Below the pieces are notes generated by a model that worked only from the letters and a program-made list of their open reading frames with translations, was not told the DNA's origin and ran no database searches. A stretch of 64,000 nucleotides of DNA from contig DASZOL010000054.1 of the NCBI GenBank assembly GCA_035550795.1, positions 1 through 64,000 of the forward strand, given 5' to 3'. Below, piece after piece: positions 25,408-33,236 of the stretch (the stretch's first letter is position 1; each line of letters begins with the position of its first letter). The translations under genes were made by a program, and so were the position numbers. This DNA comes from DASRDR01 sp035550795 (lineage in GTDB: Bacteria > Methylomirabilota > Methylomirabilia > Rokubacteriales > DASRDR01).

Positions 25408-26586
25408 TCAGGCGAGCACGTCCTCGAGGACGCGGCCGTCGACCCGGCCCGCGTCGACGCCCGCCAGGCGGCAGAGGGTCGGCATGAGGTCAATGGTGCG
25501 CCCGTTCCTGATCTCCGCGCCCCGCCGGACGCCCGGTCCGGCCACTAGCATCGGGATGCGCTGCTCGTGCTTGGAGCCGTGCGAGCGCAGCCCCGTCTCG
25601 CTCCGGGTCGCCGGGCCGTCCATCCAGACGCCGAGCGCGACGTCCTGGGCCGCCCAGCAGATCAGGTCCCCGACACGCTCGGCCGGCAGGTGGTCCCGGT
25701 GGGCCTCGGCGTTCGGCACGACCTCGTCGATGCCGGCGGTCCGCTCGAGAAGCGTGCGGGCGTCGCGCGCCTGGCCGGCGTCGTCGAAGTAGAGGTAGAG
25801 AGACCCTCCGAGGTCCCGGTGGTGCGCGTAGAGCCCGTCGCGGATGAGGGGCACGCCGTGGGTCGCGATGCCGCCCTCCGCGAGCACCTGCACCGGCGAG
25901 ACTGAGCGGACCTTCGCGTTCATGCCGTGATCCGCCGTGAGGACGACGAGGGTCTCGGCGGGGTCGTACGCGTCCAGCAGTCGCCCCAGGGCCTCGTCGC
26001 TGGCCTCGAGGTACTGCTGCATGGCGGGCTCGTCGGGCCCCAGCATGTGCTGCGGGTAATCCGTCGTCGCCACGTAGAGGAAGTCCGGGCGCTCCCGGAG
26101 CGCGACCTCGCGGGCCATCCGGAAGACCCAGAGGTTGATGCCCAGCGAGAAGATCTCGGGCGGCGGGCCCGCGGCCGTCCGGTGGGCCTCCGGGTGCGTC
26201 TTCATGTCGACCGAGACGTCGAGCCCGCGTCGGAGGAGCTTCGTCAGCTTCTCCTTCGCGGTGACGAGCGCCGTCGACCAGCCGGCCGCCTTGAAGCGCT
26301 CGAAGACGAGAGGCTCCTGGACGAACGACACCTGCTCCATGAAGACGTCCGTCCGCGTGGCCCGGTCGTAGTAGAAGTTCGTGGACAGACCGTGGCGCAG
26401 GGGGTACGTGCCGGTCAGGAGTGAGATGTGGTTCACGTTCGTGAGGCTGGGGAGCACCCCGCGGCCGTCGAGGGTGGAGGCCCCGGCCCGGAGCAGCGCG
26501 GCGAGACGCGGCATCCGGGCCGGCTGGACGTAGCCCGGATCGAATCCGTCCAGGAGGAACATGAGAACCCGCTTCGGTCGTGCCAT
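25408..26586 (-). CDS. Alkaline-phosphatase-superfamily hydrolase, phosphonoacetate-hydrolase-like
   Basis: A 392-residue type I phosphodiesterase/phosphonoacetate hydrolase relative. Metal ligands are visible in VLMFLLDGFDP (Asp13), the nucleophile Thr49 in LPSLTNVNHISLLTG, and TADHGMNAK and THGVPLIRDG further on. The TNxNxxSLLTGxxPxxHG pattern is the one seen in PhnA (phosphonoacetate hydrolase), which cleaves the C-P bond of phosphonoacetate to acetate and phosphate. The 17-base gap to phnW upstream supports phosphonate degradation. A nucleotide pyrophosphatase activity is the alternative. No signal peptide, so it is cytoplasmic. Confidence 0.78.
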   Translation of the reverse strand: MARPKRVLMFLLDGFDPGYVQPARMPRLAALLRAGASTLDGRGVLPSLTNVNHISLLTGTYPLRHGLSTNFYYDRATRTDVFMEQVSFVQEPLVFERFKAAGWSTALVTAKEKLTKLLRRGLDVSVDMKTHPEAHRTAAGPPPEIFSLGINLWVFRMAREVALRERPDFLYVATTDYPQHMLGPDEPAMQQYLEASDEALGRLLDAYDPAETLVVLTADHGMNAKVRSVSPVQVLAEGGIATHGVPLIRDGLYAHHRDLGGSLYLYFDDAGQARDARTLLERTAGIDEVVPNAEAHRDHLPAERVGDLICWAAQDVALGVWMDGPATRSETGLRSHGSKHEQRIPMLVAGPGVRRGAEIRNGRTIDLMPTLCRLAGVDAGRVDGRVLEDVLA

Positions 26587-26603
26587 CGGTCAGGCCTCCA
26601 GGG

Positions 26604-27713
26604 TCACAGCCTGGCCCCCACGGCCAGCTCGGCCAGGCTGGCGCGGAACGCGTCGACCACCCATTCCATGTCGCGGGGCGTGAGCGTTCCCATGTTGGAC
26701 ACGCGGAACGCGTAGGTGCGGATGTCCCCCTGGCCGGCGTAGATGACGTAGCCCCGCCGCTTCATCGCGTCGTGCAGGGGATCGTAGGCCAGCCCCGGCA
26801 GGAGCCGGAAGGTCGTGAGAATGCTGGATCGCGCGGGCTCGGGGACGAGGATGTCGAAGCCGAGCGCCGCCATGCCCTGACGCAGCACGCGGGCATTCTC
26901 CGCGTAGCGCGCGATACGGTTGGCGACCCCCTCCCCCTCCAGCTCGATGAGGGCCTGGCGCATCGCGTGGAGCACCTGGACGGCCGGCGTGAAGGGTGTG
27001 TTGTCCCGCTCCTGGATCGCGTAGTGAGCGTGGAGGTCGAGGTACACGCTCCGCGGCGGCTGCCCGGCCAGCGCGTCCAGCGCCGACCGGCGGCCGAGGA
27101 CGAAGGCGATGCCCGGCACGCTCTGGAGGCACTTGTTGGCGCTCGCCATGACGAAGTCGACGCCGTCGGCGTCGACGTCGAGGCGCTCGCCGAAGAGGGA
27201 GCTCATGGCGTCGATCAGGACCCGGCGCCCCGCCCGGGCGGCGACCCGCGCGACGTCCATCACCGGGTTCAGCAGGCCCGTCGTCGTCTCGTGGTGGACG
27301 ACGGCCACGTGACTCAGGTCGGGACGCGCCCGCAGCGCCGCTTCGACGTCGGCCGGCGCGACGGGCGTGGTGATGTCGTACGTCAGCACCTCGGCCGGAA
27401 TCCCGTGGACCCGCGCGATCCGGGCGAGGCGGTCGCCGTACACCCCGTTGTTCACGACCAGGAGCGCGCGGTCCCGCGGGATCGCCGAGCAGACCGCCGC
27501 CTCGACGGCGGCCGTTCCCGAGCCGGTGAAGAGCACCGCGACGAAGCGCTCGTCGCAGCCCGCCGCGCGAGCGAGCCGCTGCCGGCACTCGCGCATCATC
27601 TCGAAGAACTCCGCCTCGCGGTGGCACAGGTCGGGCATCACGAGAGCGTCTCGCACCGACCGGCTCGTGTTGGCGGGCCCGGGATTCAGCAGGATCCACT
27701 CGCGCTCCGGCAT
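26604..27713 (-). CDS. phnW: 2-aminoethylphosphonate:pyruvate aminotransferase (PhnW-like)
   Basis: PLP enzyme of class V, 369 residues. It converts 2-aminoethylphosphonate and pyruvate to phosphonoacetaldehyde and alanine. Key segments are LLNPGPANTSRSVRDA, FTGSGTAAVEAAV, HHETTTGLLNP, DAMSSLFGE and SANKCLQSVPG with the PLP lysine at residue 194, the same number as in characterised PhnW. A serine-glyoxylate or phosphoserine aminotransferase-like role is the alternative, but the SANKCxxxVPG form and the adjacent hydrolase favour PhnW. The aldehyde dehydrogenase PhnY expected between PhnW and PhnA is not in the window. Confidence 0.85.
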   Translation of the reverse strand: MPEREWILLNPGPANTSRSVRDALVMPDLCHREAEFFEMMRECRQRLARAAGCDERFVAVLFTGSGTAAVEAAVCSAIPRDRALLVVNNGVYGDRLARIARVHGIPAEVLTYDITTPVAPADVEAALRARPDLSHVAVVHHETTTGLLNPVMDVARVAARAGRRVLIDAMSSLFGERLDVDADGVDFVMASANKCLQSVPGIAFVLGRRSALDALAGQPPRSVYLDLHAHYAIQERDNTPFTPAVQVLHAMRQALIELEGEGVANRIARYAENARVLRQGMAALGFDILVPEPARSSILTTFRLLPGLAYDPLHDAMKRRGYVIYAGQGDIRTYAFRVSNMGTLTPRDMEWVVDAFRASLAELAVGARL

Positions 27714-27887
27714 GGGCGATCCTCCTGGCCGTCAGGCTACCCTCACCCTCCCCACCCGTCCACCCTGTCCTCGGTTCGTCTGTAACTCGGTTCGGGCGCC
27801 CCGACACGTGGTTTCTTCCTGAGGTTTCTTCCTTGCGACGGGCCGAGCGACACGCTAGGCTGCGCTAGGAGGAGAGTGCACGGAGAC

Positions 27888-28085
27888 ATGGCGCAGCTCG
27901 CCTTCCTGATCTCGCTCGTCGCGCTGGGCATCGCCATCCTTGCCTACCAGGAAGCCGGGGGCACCAAGGACCTCTCGAAGCGGGTGGAGTCCCTCCGGGA
28001 AGACCTCCGACGCGAGACGGCGGACGGCCTCTCCAAGCTCGAGAAGGCCCTCCGCTCGGCCGAGCCGGGAAACGCCAAGCCGTGA
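27888..28085 (+). CDS. Small membrane-anchored coiled-coil protein
   Basis: A 65-residue protein: MAQLAFLISLVALGIAILAY is one membrane segment, and the remaining 40 residues (LSKRVESLREDLRRETADGL and LSKLEKALRS) form a charged coiled coil. The ATG at 27888 is preceded by GGAGA; a GTG at 27876 with AGGAGGAG just before it is an alternative that adds four residues. Function unknown. It overlaps the next gene as GTGA, so the two are translated together and could open the operon that leads to the ATP-grasp ligases. Confidence 0.68.
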   Translation: MAQLAFLISLVALGIAILAYQEAGGTKDLSKRVESLREDLRRETADGLSKLEKALRSAEPGNAKP

Positions 28086-28456
28086 GCCGGGCCCGGCGAC
28101 GATGCGCGTCGACCGTCCTGGGGGCGATCACGGCCCTCGGATCAGGGTCCCTCGGCCCGACGGTGCCGAGTGTGCCCATGCCCGGCACGACCGGGCCGAT
28201 CGACCGCACCACCGTCGCGATCCCGCCGGCCTACCCGGCGCCCCCGCCGGGCTTCCTGAGACTGCCGGACACGCAGTCCCTACCGGTCGGGGCGACGGCG
28301 GCCCCGAGCCAGGGAGGGCCGCCGCCGCCCGCGCCCGGCGCGCCCGCCGACCGCCCGGTGTGGAGGCCCGGGGGCCTCGAGCCGGCGGTCGGGATCGACG
28401 CCCAGGGTCGCGTCCGGTCGATCCTCGAGTACACGCCCGGGCGTTTCGAGCGCTAG
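28082..28456 (+). CDS. Proline-rich hypothetical protein, probably exported
   Basis: A 124-residue protein beginning with GTG in overlap with the preceding stop. The N terminus is short, basic and mildly hydrophobic (RRRCASTVLGAITALGSGSLG), possibly a weak signal peptide. The middle is Pro/Gly/Ala-rich and low complexity (PPAYPAPPPGFLRLP, GGPPPPAPGAPADRP), and the end has IDAQGRVRSILEYTPGRFER. No known domain. Coupled spacing on both sides supports it as real. The sequence itself gives no function. Confidence 0.5.
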   Translation: MSRARRRCASTVLGAITALGSGSLGPTVPSVPMPGTTGPIDRTTVAIPPAYPAPPPGFLRLPDTQSLPVGATAAPSQGGPPPPAPGAPADRPVWRPGGLEPAVGIDAQGRVRSILEYTPGRFER

Positions 28457-28461
28457 AGGCG

Positions 28462-29118
28462 TTGGACGGCGGCCCGGACACCCCCGAGGCTGGCCGGCGC
28501 GACAGGCCGGGCCCGGCCGACGTCCCGCTCGTCCTCACGCAGCATCGGCTGCCCCACCTGCCCGACCTCAAGGTGAGCCGGAGCGTCCTGGAGACGCGTT
28601 ACGCGCCCGGGTGCTCGCCGGGGACCTGTGACGCCGCCTGCTGCCGAACCGGAGTCCTGGTCGACGTCGTCCAGCGCGATCAGATCCTCGACCACGCCGA
28701 CCTGGTCCGGCGCGCGATGGACCCTGGCCAGGAGCGGGACCCCGCCCACTGGTTCGAGGACGCCGAGACCGTCGACCCCGACTTCCCGTCCGGCCGGGCC
28801 GTCGGCACCCGCGTGCGCGAGACCGGGTGCGTCTTCCTGGACTCGGCGCGCCGGTGCGCGCTCCAGACGGCGACAACCCAGGCAGCGCGGCCGCGGCTCG
28901 ACCTGAAGCCGTTCTTCTGCACGGCGTTTCCCGTGACGGTCGCCGGCGGCAGCCTGTGGATCGACGAGCTGTGCCTCGAGATGCCCGAGGGCTGCTGCCG
29001 CCCGGCGACCGGGGGGCCGCTGAGCGTCGTCGACGTCTGCGAGGCCGAGCTGCGCCACGTCCTCGGCGGCGAAGGGCTGAGGGAGCTCCGCGCGCTGGCG
29101 GCGGAGCACTTCCGCTAG
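28462..29118 (+). CDS. Cysteine-cluster (YkgJ/DUF3109-like) metal-binding protein
   Basis: A 218-residue protein probably starting at the TTG at 28462, five bases after the previous stop. The pattern CSPGTCDAACCRTGVLVDVVQRDQIL, then TGCVFLDSARRCAL, LKPFFCTAFPVTVA and DELCLEMPEGCC, is a Cys-rich cluster as in YkgJ/DUF3109 proteins, which bind zinc or iron-sulfur. Such proteins are often linked to flagella or to modification enzymes but have no settled function. Here it heads the ATP-grasp/KamA group with contiguous genes and no gap before the half cNMP domain. Confidence 0.78.
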   Translation: MDGGPDTPEAGRRDRPGPADVPLVLTQHRLPHLPDLKVSRSVLETRYAPGCSPGTCDAACCRTGVLVDVVQRDQILDHADLVRRAMDPGQERDPAHWFEDAETVDPDFPSGRAVGTRVRETGCVFLDSARRCALQTATTQAARPRLDLKPFFCTAFPVTVAGGSLWIDELCLEMPEGCCRPATGGPLSVVDVCEAELRHVLGGEGLRELRALAAEHFR

Positions 29119-29316
29119 GTGAGGCACTTCTTCGGAGAGATCGCCCTGCTCCAGGACGTGCGACGGACGGCGACAGTGCGGACGCGGAGGCCGTGCGTCC
29201 TGCTCGCGCTCGAGCGCGAGCAGTGCCTCGACCTCCTGGGCTCGATGCCGCAGCTTCGCACCGTCCTCGAGCACGTCGCCGATGCCCGTCAGCGCGAGCT
29301 GGCCGCCGTCCGATGA
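29119..29316 (+). CDS. Half cyclic-nucleotide-binding domain (65 residues)
   Basis: Starting with GTG immediately after the stop of the Cys-cluster gene, this short protein opens with FFGEIALLQDVRRTATVRT, the phosphate-binding cassette of CRP/cNMP domains, and continues into LLALEREQCLDLL and a C-terminal helix. The first half of the beta-roll (about 60 residues) is missing, so it cannot form a complete cNMP pocket by itself. The fragment could be a remnant of a fused cNMP regulator, or a domain that completes a partner. The in-frame, gapless join to both neighbours suggests it is still translated. Confidence 0.6.
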   Translation: MRHFFGEIALLQDVRRTATVRTRRPCVLLALEREQCLDLLGSMPQLRTVLEHVADARQRELAAVR

Positions 29317-30401
29317 GGCGGCCGTCGCGCGCGCGGCGCCGTCGAGTCGCCCGACCGGTCCGCATCGGCCTTGCGTTCAACCGGAAGCCGGCCGGCGCGG
29401 GCCGCGACGCCCGGTCCGCTCCCGGCGGCCCGCAGCGCCCGGCGCCGGCCGACCTCTACGCCGAATGGGACGACGAGGGCACGGTGGCGGCGATCGAGGA
29501 GGCGCTGGCGGAAGCCGGGGAAGTCACGCGCCTGGAGGCGACGGAGGACTTCCCGCTCCGTCTCCGCGAGGCCAGGCCCGACATCGTCTTCAACGTGGCG
29601 GAGGGGCTCTGGGGGCCAAGCCGTGAGACGCACGTGCCGTCGCTCTGCGAGTTCTGGAACGTCCCCTACACGGGCAGCGATCCGCTGACGCTGGCCATCT
29701 GCCTGGACAAGGCCCGTACCAAGGAGATCCTCTCCTATCACGGCATCCCGACGGCCGACTTCACCGTGGCGCCGCTGGGCGAGCCGCTCGACGGGATCCC
29801 GCGTCTGCCCGTGGTGGTCAAGCCGGTCCACGAGGGGTCCAGCAAGGGGATCACCCAGGCATCCCTCTGTCGGACCCGAGCCGAGGTCGGTCGCGCCGTC
29901 GGGGTGGTGCGGACGCGGTACCGCCAGCCGGCGCTCATCGAGCGCTGGCTTCCCGGCCGGGAGTTCACCTGCGCGATCCTCGGGAACGGCCCCAAGACCA
30001 CCCTGCTCCCCCTGGTCGAGGTTGACTTCGACGCGCTGCCGCGCGGGGCCGCGCGCCTCTATTCCTACGAGGCCAAGTGGCTGTGGGACACTCCCCAGAG
30101 GCCGCTGGCCATCTTCCGGTGTCCGGCCGACGTCTTCCGCGGGCTCGCTCGCCGGATCGAGCAAACGGTGCTGTGGGCGTACCGGGTCCTCCGCTGCCGG
30201 GACTGGGCCCGCATCGACGTCCGCTGCGACGCGCGCGGGGTGCCTCACGTCCTGGAGGTGAACCCTCTGCCCGGGGTGCTCCCCGACCCGGCGATGAACT
30301 CCTGCTTCCCCAAGGCGGCGCGGGCCGCCGGCCTCGACTACGGTCCGATGATCCTGGCGGTCCTCCGCGCCGGCGCCAAGCGACATGGCATCGCCCTCTA
30401 G
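29313..30401 (+). CDS. ATP-grasp ligase 1 (D-alanine-D-alanine-ligase-like)
   Basis: A 362-residue ATP-grasp enzyme starting at an ATG overlapping the previous stop. Blocks: RPDIVFNVAEGLWGPSRETHVP, YTGSDPLTLAICLDKARTKEIL, LPVVVKPVHEGSSKGITQ (ATP-binding lysine), LIERWLPGREFTCAILGNG and the metal-binding end WARIDVRCDARGVPHVLEVNPLPG. The DVR...EVNPLPG motif identifies the Ddl superfamily, but the N-terminal region differs from cell-wall Ddl. A second ATP-grasp gene and a lysine 2,3-aminomutase follow in the same operon, so it probably joins amino acids in a secondary peptide pathway. The substrates are not readable. Confidence 0.85.
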   Translation: MRRPSRARRRRVARPVRIGLAFNRKPAGAGRDARSAPGGPQRPAPADLYAEWDDEGTVAAIEEALAEAGEVTRLEATEDFPLRLREARPDIVFNVAEGLWGPSRETHVPSLCEFWNVPYTGSDPLTLAICLDKARTKEILSYHGIPTADFTVAPLGEPLDGIPRLPVVVKPVHEGSSKGITQASLCRTRAEVGRAVGVVRTRYRQPALIERWLPGREFTCAILGNGPKTTLLPLVEVDFDALPRGAARLYSYEAKWLWDTPQRPLAIFRCPADVFRGLARRIEQTVLWAYRVLRCRDWARIDVRCDARGVPHVLEVNPLPGVLPDPAMNSCFPKAARAAGLDYGPMILAVLRAGAKRHGIAL

Positions 30402-31530
30402 GCCAGGCACGAGGACACGCGGGCGACCGCGCGTGGCCATCATCACCGATGCGCAATCGGAGGCGACGGCCCAGTCCATGGGCACGCCCGCGGCCCCGGG
30501 CGGGCCCGAGCCCGTGGCCGCCGCGCTGCGGACGCTGGGCTACGAGCCGGCCCTGGTGGAGTTCGACGGAGACATGGCCGCGTGGCTGGCGGAGCTCGCG
30601 ACCGGGCGCTTCCAGATCGTGTTCAACCTGTGCGAGGGCCTGAACAACCAGGCGGCCGGAGAGCCCGTCGCGGCCGCCTTGGTCGAGCTCCTCGGCATCC
30701 CGCTGACCGGGGCGCCCTCCGAGATGCTCGCGCTCTGCTTCCGGAAGGACCGCACGAACGCGATCCTCAGCGTCCACGGCATTCCGGTCCCCGAATGGAC
30801 GGCGACGCGCCCGGACGAGCCCCTCGGGCCATGGAACCGGTTCCCGGCGATCGTGAAGCCCGCGGGTGAGGACGGATCGTTCGGGATCGCTTCCGACTCC
30901 GTGGTCGCCGACCGGGCCGGCCTCAAGGCCATCGTCGCTCGCGGGCGCCGGCAGTGGGGACGCATGCTGGTCCAGCGATTCATCCGGGGCCGGGAGTTCA
31001 CCCTGGCGATCGTCGGCGGGCGGGTGCTCCCTCACGCCGAGATCGACTTCAGCAGCCTGCCTCGCGAGCTGCCCGCGGTGGTGACGTACGCGGCGAAGTG
31101 GGACTACGGCAGCCTGGAGGAGCGCGGGACGGTCCCCCGGTGCCCCGCGCGCATCTCTCCGCGCCTGGCCGTCCGCCTGACGCGGCTCGCGCGGCGAGTC
31201 TGGCGTGCCGTCGACGGCGCGGGGTACGGCCGGATCGACGTCCGGGTCGATCGTCGGGGCACGACGTTCGTGACCGACGTGAACCCCAATCCCGACCTCG
31301 GCACGAGCGTCGGGCTGGCACGGCAGGCGGCGGCGGCCGGCTGGAGCTACGTCGATCTCGTCAGCAGGATCGTCGAGGACGCTCTCGCTCGCGCGCACGC
31401 CAGGAACCCGGTCCCGAGTTCTCCGCCGGCCCTCGCACACGCTCGACGCCCGACGAAGGGCATGCCGTACACCCAGCGCCTCGCGCCGGCCGCCGGCCGC
31501 CGCGAGCAAAGGGGAACGAGGTCGACGTGA
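30385..31530 (+). CDS. ATP-grasp ligase 2 (D-alanine-D-alanine-ligase-like)
   Basis: A second ATP-grasp protein, 381 residues, overlapping the first by 17 bases. Its segments are FQIVFNLCEGLNNQAAGEPV, LTGAPSEMLALCFRKDRTNAIL, FPAIVKPAGEDGSFGIASDS, LVQRFIRGREFTLAIVGG and YGRIDVRVDRRGTTFVTDVNPNPDLG, in the same order as ligase 1. The two are paralogous but clearly divergent, which fits sequential ligation steps or a heteromeric enzyme. The last 40 residues are basic and unstructured. It overlaps kamA as GTGA. Function beyond carboxylate-amine ligation is unknown. Confidence 0.85.
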   Translation: MASPSRPGTRTRGRPRVAIITDAQSEATAQSMGTPAAPGGPEPVAAALRTLGYEPALVEFDGDMAAWLAELATGRFQIVFNLCEGLNNQAAGEPVAAALVELLGIPLTGAPSEMLALCFRKDRTNAILSVHGIPVPEWTATRPDEPLGPWNRFPAIVKPAGEDGSFGIASDSVVADRAGLKAIVARGRRQWGRMLVQRFIRGREFTLAIVGGRVLPHAEIDFSSLPRELPAVVTYAAKWDYGSLEERGTVPRCPARISPRLAVRLTRLARRVWRAVDGAGYGRIDVRVDRRGTTFVTDVNPNPDLGTSVGLARQAAAAGWSYVDLVSRIVEDALARAHARNPVPSSPPALAHARRPTKGMPYTQRLAPAAGRREQRGTRST

Positions 31531-32786
31531 CGTACTGGCAAGAGAGTCTCCGCGAGTCGGTCACCACCGTCGGCGAGCTCGCCAAGCGCTTTGGAATCGA
31601 GCACGTCGACCAGGAAGCCGTGCAGAAGGCGATGGACCGGTTCAACCTGCGGATCACTCCCGAGGTGCTCGCACTCGTCCGTGAGCCCGGCGATCCGTTC
31701 TGGCGACAGTACGTCCCGGCGTCCGAGGAGAACCAGGTCGTCGACGGGATCGTCGACTCTCTCGACGAGGACGCGGATTCGCCGGTGCCGAACATCACCC
31801 ACCGGTACCCGGACCGCGTTCTCTTCCTCGTGAGCCCCGTCTGCGCGGCCTACTGCCGGTTCTGCACCCGGCGGCGCAAGGTGGGCGATCCGGAGAAGAT
31901 CCCCCTCGGCCAGTTCGACGCGGCGTTCGAGTACATCCGGCAGCACACCGAGGTCCGGGACGTCACCCTCTCGGGTGGCGACCCCCTGATGCTCTCCGAC
32001 CGCCGCATCGAGTACCTCCTGGGGAAGCTGCGGGCCATCCCGCACGTCGAGATCGTGCGGATCCACACCCGCATGCCGTCGCAGCTGCCCGAGCGCGTGA
32101 CGCCCGCGCTCTGCGAGACGATCAAGCGGTTCCACCCGGTGTTCGTCAACGTCCACTTCAACCATCCCGACGAGCTGACGCCGGCGACCCGGACGGCGCT
32201 GGCCATGCTCGCCGACGCCGGCTGCCCCCTCGGCAGCCAGACCGTGCTGCTCAAGGGAGTGAACGACGATCCGGCGATCATGAAGCAGCTCATGCTGGAG
32301 CTGCTCAAGTGCCGGGTGCGCCCCTACTATCTCTACCAGGCCGATCTCGTCGCCGGCGGCGAGCACTTCCGCACCTCGGTCACCAAGGGGCTCGAGATCA
32401 TCGCGGCGCTGCGGGGATGGACGTCGGGGCTGGCCGTGCCCCACTTCGTCATCGACGCCCCCGGCGGCGGCGGCAAGGTTCCGCTGCTGCCCGACTACGT
32501 GGAGACGCTCACCGACCGGGAGATCGTCCTGCGGAACTACGCGGGCGAGACCTTCCGATACCTCCTGCCGGAACCGGACGAGCGGCGGGGGACGTCGAAT
32601 GACCCGGACGTCCCCCGCCTCCGCCAGCCTACTGAAAGCCGGCCGGGCGGGAGTGCTCCGGCAGCACGACGCCGCTCCGCCGGAACTCCGCGCGAAACGC
32701 CTCGGCGTCCGCGCCCTCGAATCCGCGCATACCCTCACGGAGCAGCGTCACCGGCGACGCCGCCCGGTTCCCCCGACGCGCGCTGA
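31527..32786 (+). CDS. kamA: Lysine 2,3-aminomutase family radical SAM enzyme
   Basis: A 419-residue radical SAM/PLP enzyme converting L-lysine (or a related amino acid) to the beta-amino acid. The cluster motif is CAAYCRFCTRRRK (Cys106, 110, 113), followed by DVTLSGGDPLML; the PLP lysine is in DAPGGGGKVPLLPDYV. The substrate-side aspartates are kept in YLYQADLVAGGEHFRT and VIDAPGG, which favours lysine. The start is GTG at 31527, overlapping the ligase stop. The final 45 or so residues (after YLLPEPDERRG) are low-complexity and overlap an opposite-strand small gene, so they may not be conserved. The two upstream ATP-grasp ligases suggest beta-lysine is incorporated in a small peptide. Confidence 0.92.
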   Translation: MTYWQESLRESVTTVGELAKRFGIEHVDQEAVQKAMDRFNLRITPEVLALVREPGDPFWRQYVPASEENQVVDGIVDSLDEDADSPVPNITHRYPDRVLFLVSPVCAAYCRFCTRRRKVGDPEKIPLGQFDAAFEYIRQHTEVRDVTLSGGDPLMLSDRRIEYLLGKLRAIPHVEIVRIHTRMPSQLPERVTPALCETIKRFHPVFVNVHFNHPDELTPATRTALAMLADAGCPLGSQTVLLKGVNDDPAIMKQLMLELLKCRVRPYYLYQADLVAGGEHFRTSVTKGLEIIAALRGWTSGLAVPHFVIDAPGGGGKVPLLPDYVETLTDREIVLRNYAGETFRYLLPEPDERRGTSNDPDVPRLRQPTESRPGGSAPAARRRSAGTPRETPRRPRPRIRAYPHGAASPATPPGSPDAR

Positions 32787-32844
32787 CCTGGAGGACCCCC
32801 GCGAGCGCGACCACCACTCCAACTGCGAGCACCACGTCCAGCAT
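32629..32844 (-). CDS. Small single-pass membrane protein, unknown function
   Basis: A 71-residue protein: MLDVVLAVGVVVALAGVLQV is a membrane segment, followed by a charged tail (LLREGMRGFEGADAEAFRAEF). The ATG at 32844 has a good GGGAGG ribosome site six bases upstream, better placed than the GTG at 32859. It overlaps the opposite-strand end of kamA by about 150 bases. It directly follows the 126-residue membrane protein gene on the same strand, suggesting a two-gene unit. No family recognised. Confidence 0.55.
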   Translation of the reverse strand: MLDVVLAVGVVVALAGVLQVSARRGNRAASPVTLLREGMRGFEGADAEAFRAEFRRSGVVLPEHSRPAGFQ

Positions 32845-32855
32845 CACGTCCTCCC

Positions 32856-33236
32856 TCACGCGGCCTGGAGCCGCCGGCTGGCGCGGGCCGCGGGCCGGAC
32901 CGCGCCCACGGCGGCCGGGCCCGGCGTCAGGACCAGCTCGTAGCGGCCCGCGCCCGCCCGCGTCAGGGTCTCATGCGCGATGGCCACGATGCGGCTCACC
33001 AGCGAGGGCCGGCCCACGGGGACCTGGATCTCGATCCGCCACGGACCCCGTACGGGCTTCACGACGAGCGGGGCCACGATCGGGCCCAGCTCATCGGTGA
33101 TGGCGTCCGTCAGCCGGATCTGACGCGCGACCATCCCTTCCCGGCGGCGGTCACGCCACGCGGCCAGGGCGAGCAACCCAAGGATCACCAGGATCGGCGA
33201 GGACATCGTCAGTATCGCGAGTGCGGCGCTTGCCAT
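32856..33236 (-). CDS. Small membrane-anchored protein, unknown function
   Basis: A 126-residue protein from the ATG at 33236. The N-terminal helix is LAILTMSSPILVILGLLALAAW, followed by a basic stretch and a soluble domain (RQIRLTDAITDELGPIVAPLVV, GRPSLVSRIVAIAHETLTRAGAGRYELVLTPG). The soluble part, with a KPVRGPWRIEIQVPV strand, looks like a compact alpha/beta domain without known motifs. A ribosome site (AGGAGG) lies upstream. It is followed by the single-pass protein. I can give no function. Confidence 0.6.
   Translation of the reverse strand: MASAALAILTMSSPILVILGLLALAAWRDRRREGMVARQIRLTDAITDELGPIVAPLVVKPVRGPWRIEIQVPVGRPSLVSRIVAIAHETLTRAGAGRYELVLTPGPAAVGAVRPAARASRRLQAA

Noticed and set aside
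30954..31526. Long N-terminal extension of kamA
   Set aside because: It overlaps ATP-grasp ligase 2 in another frame, and KamA homology begins at the GTG at 31527.
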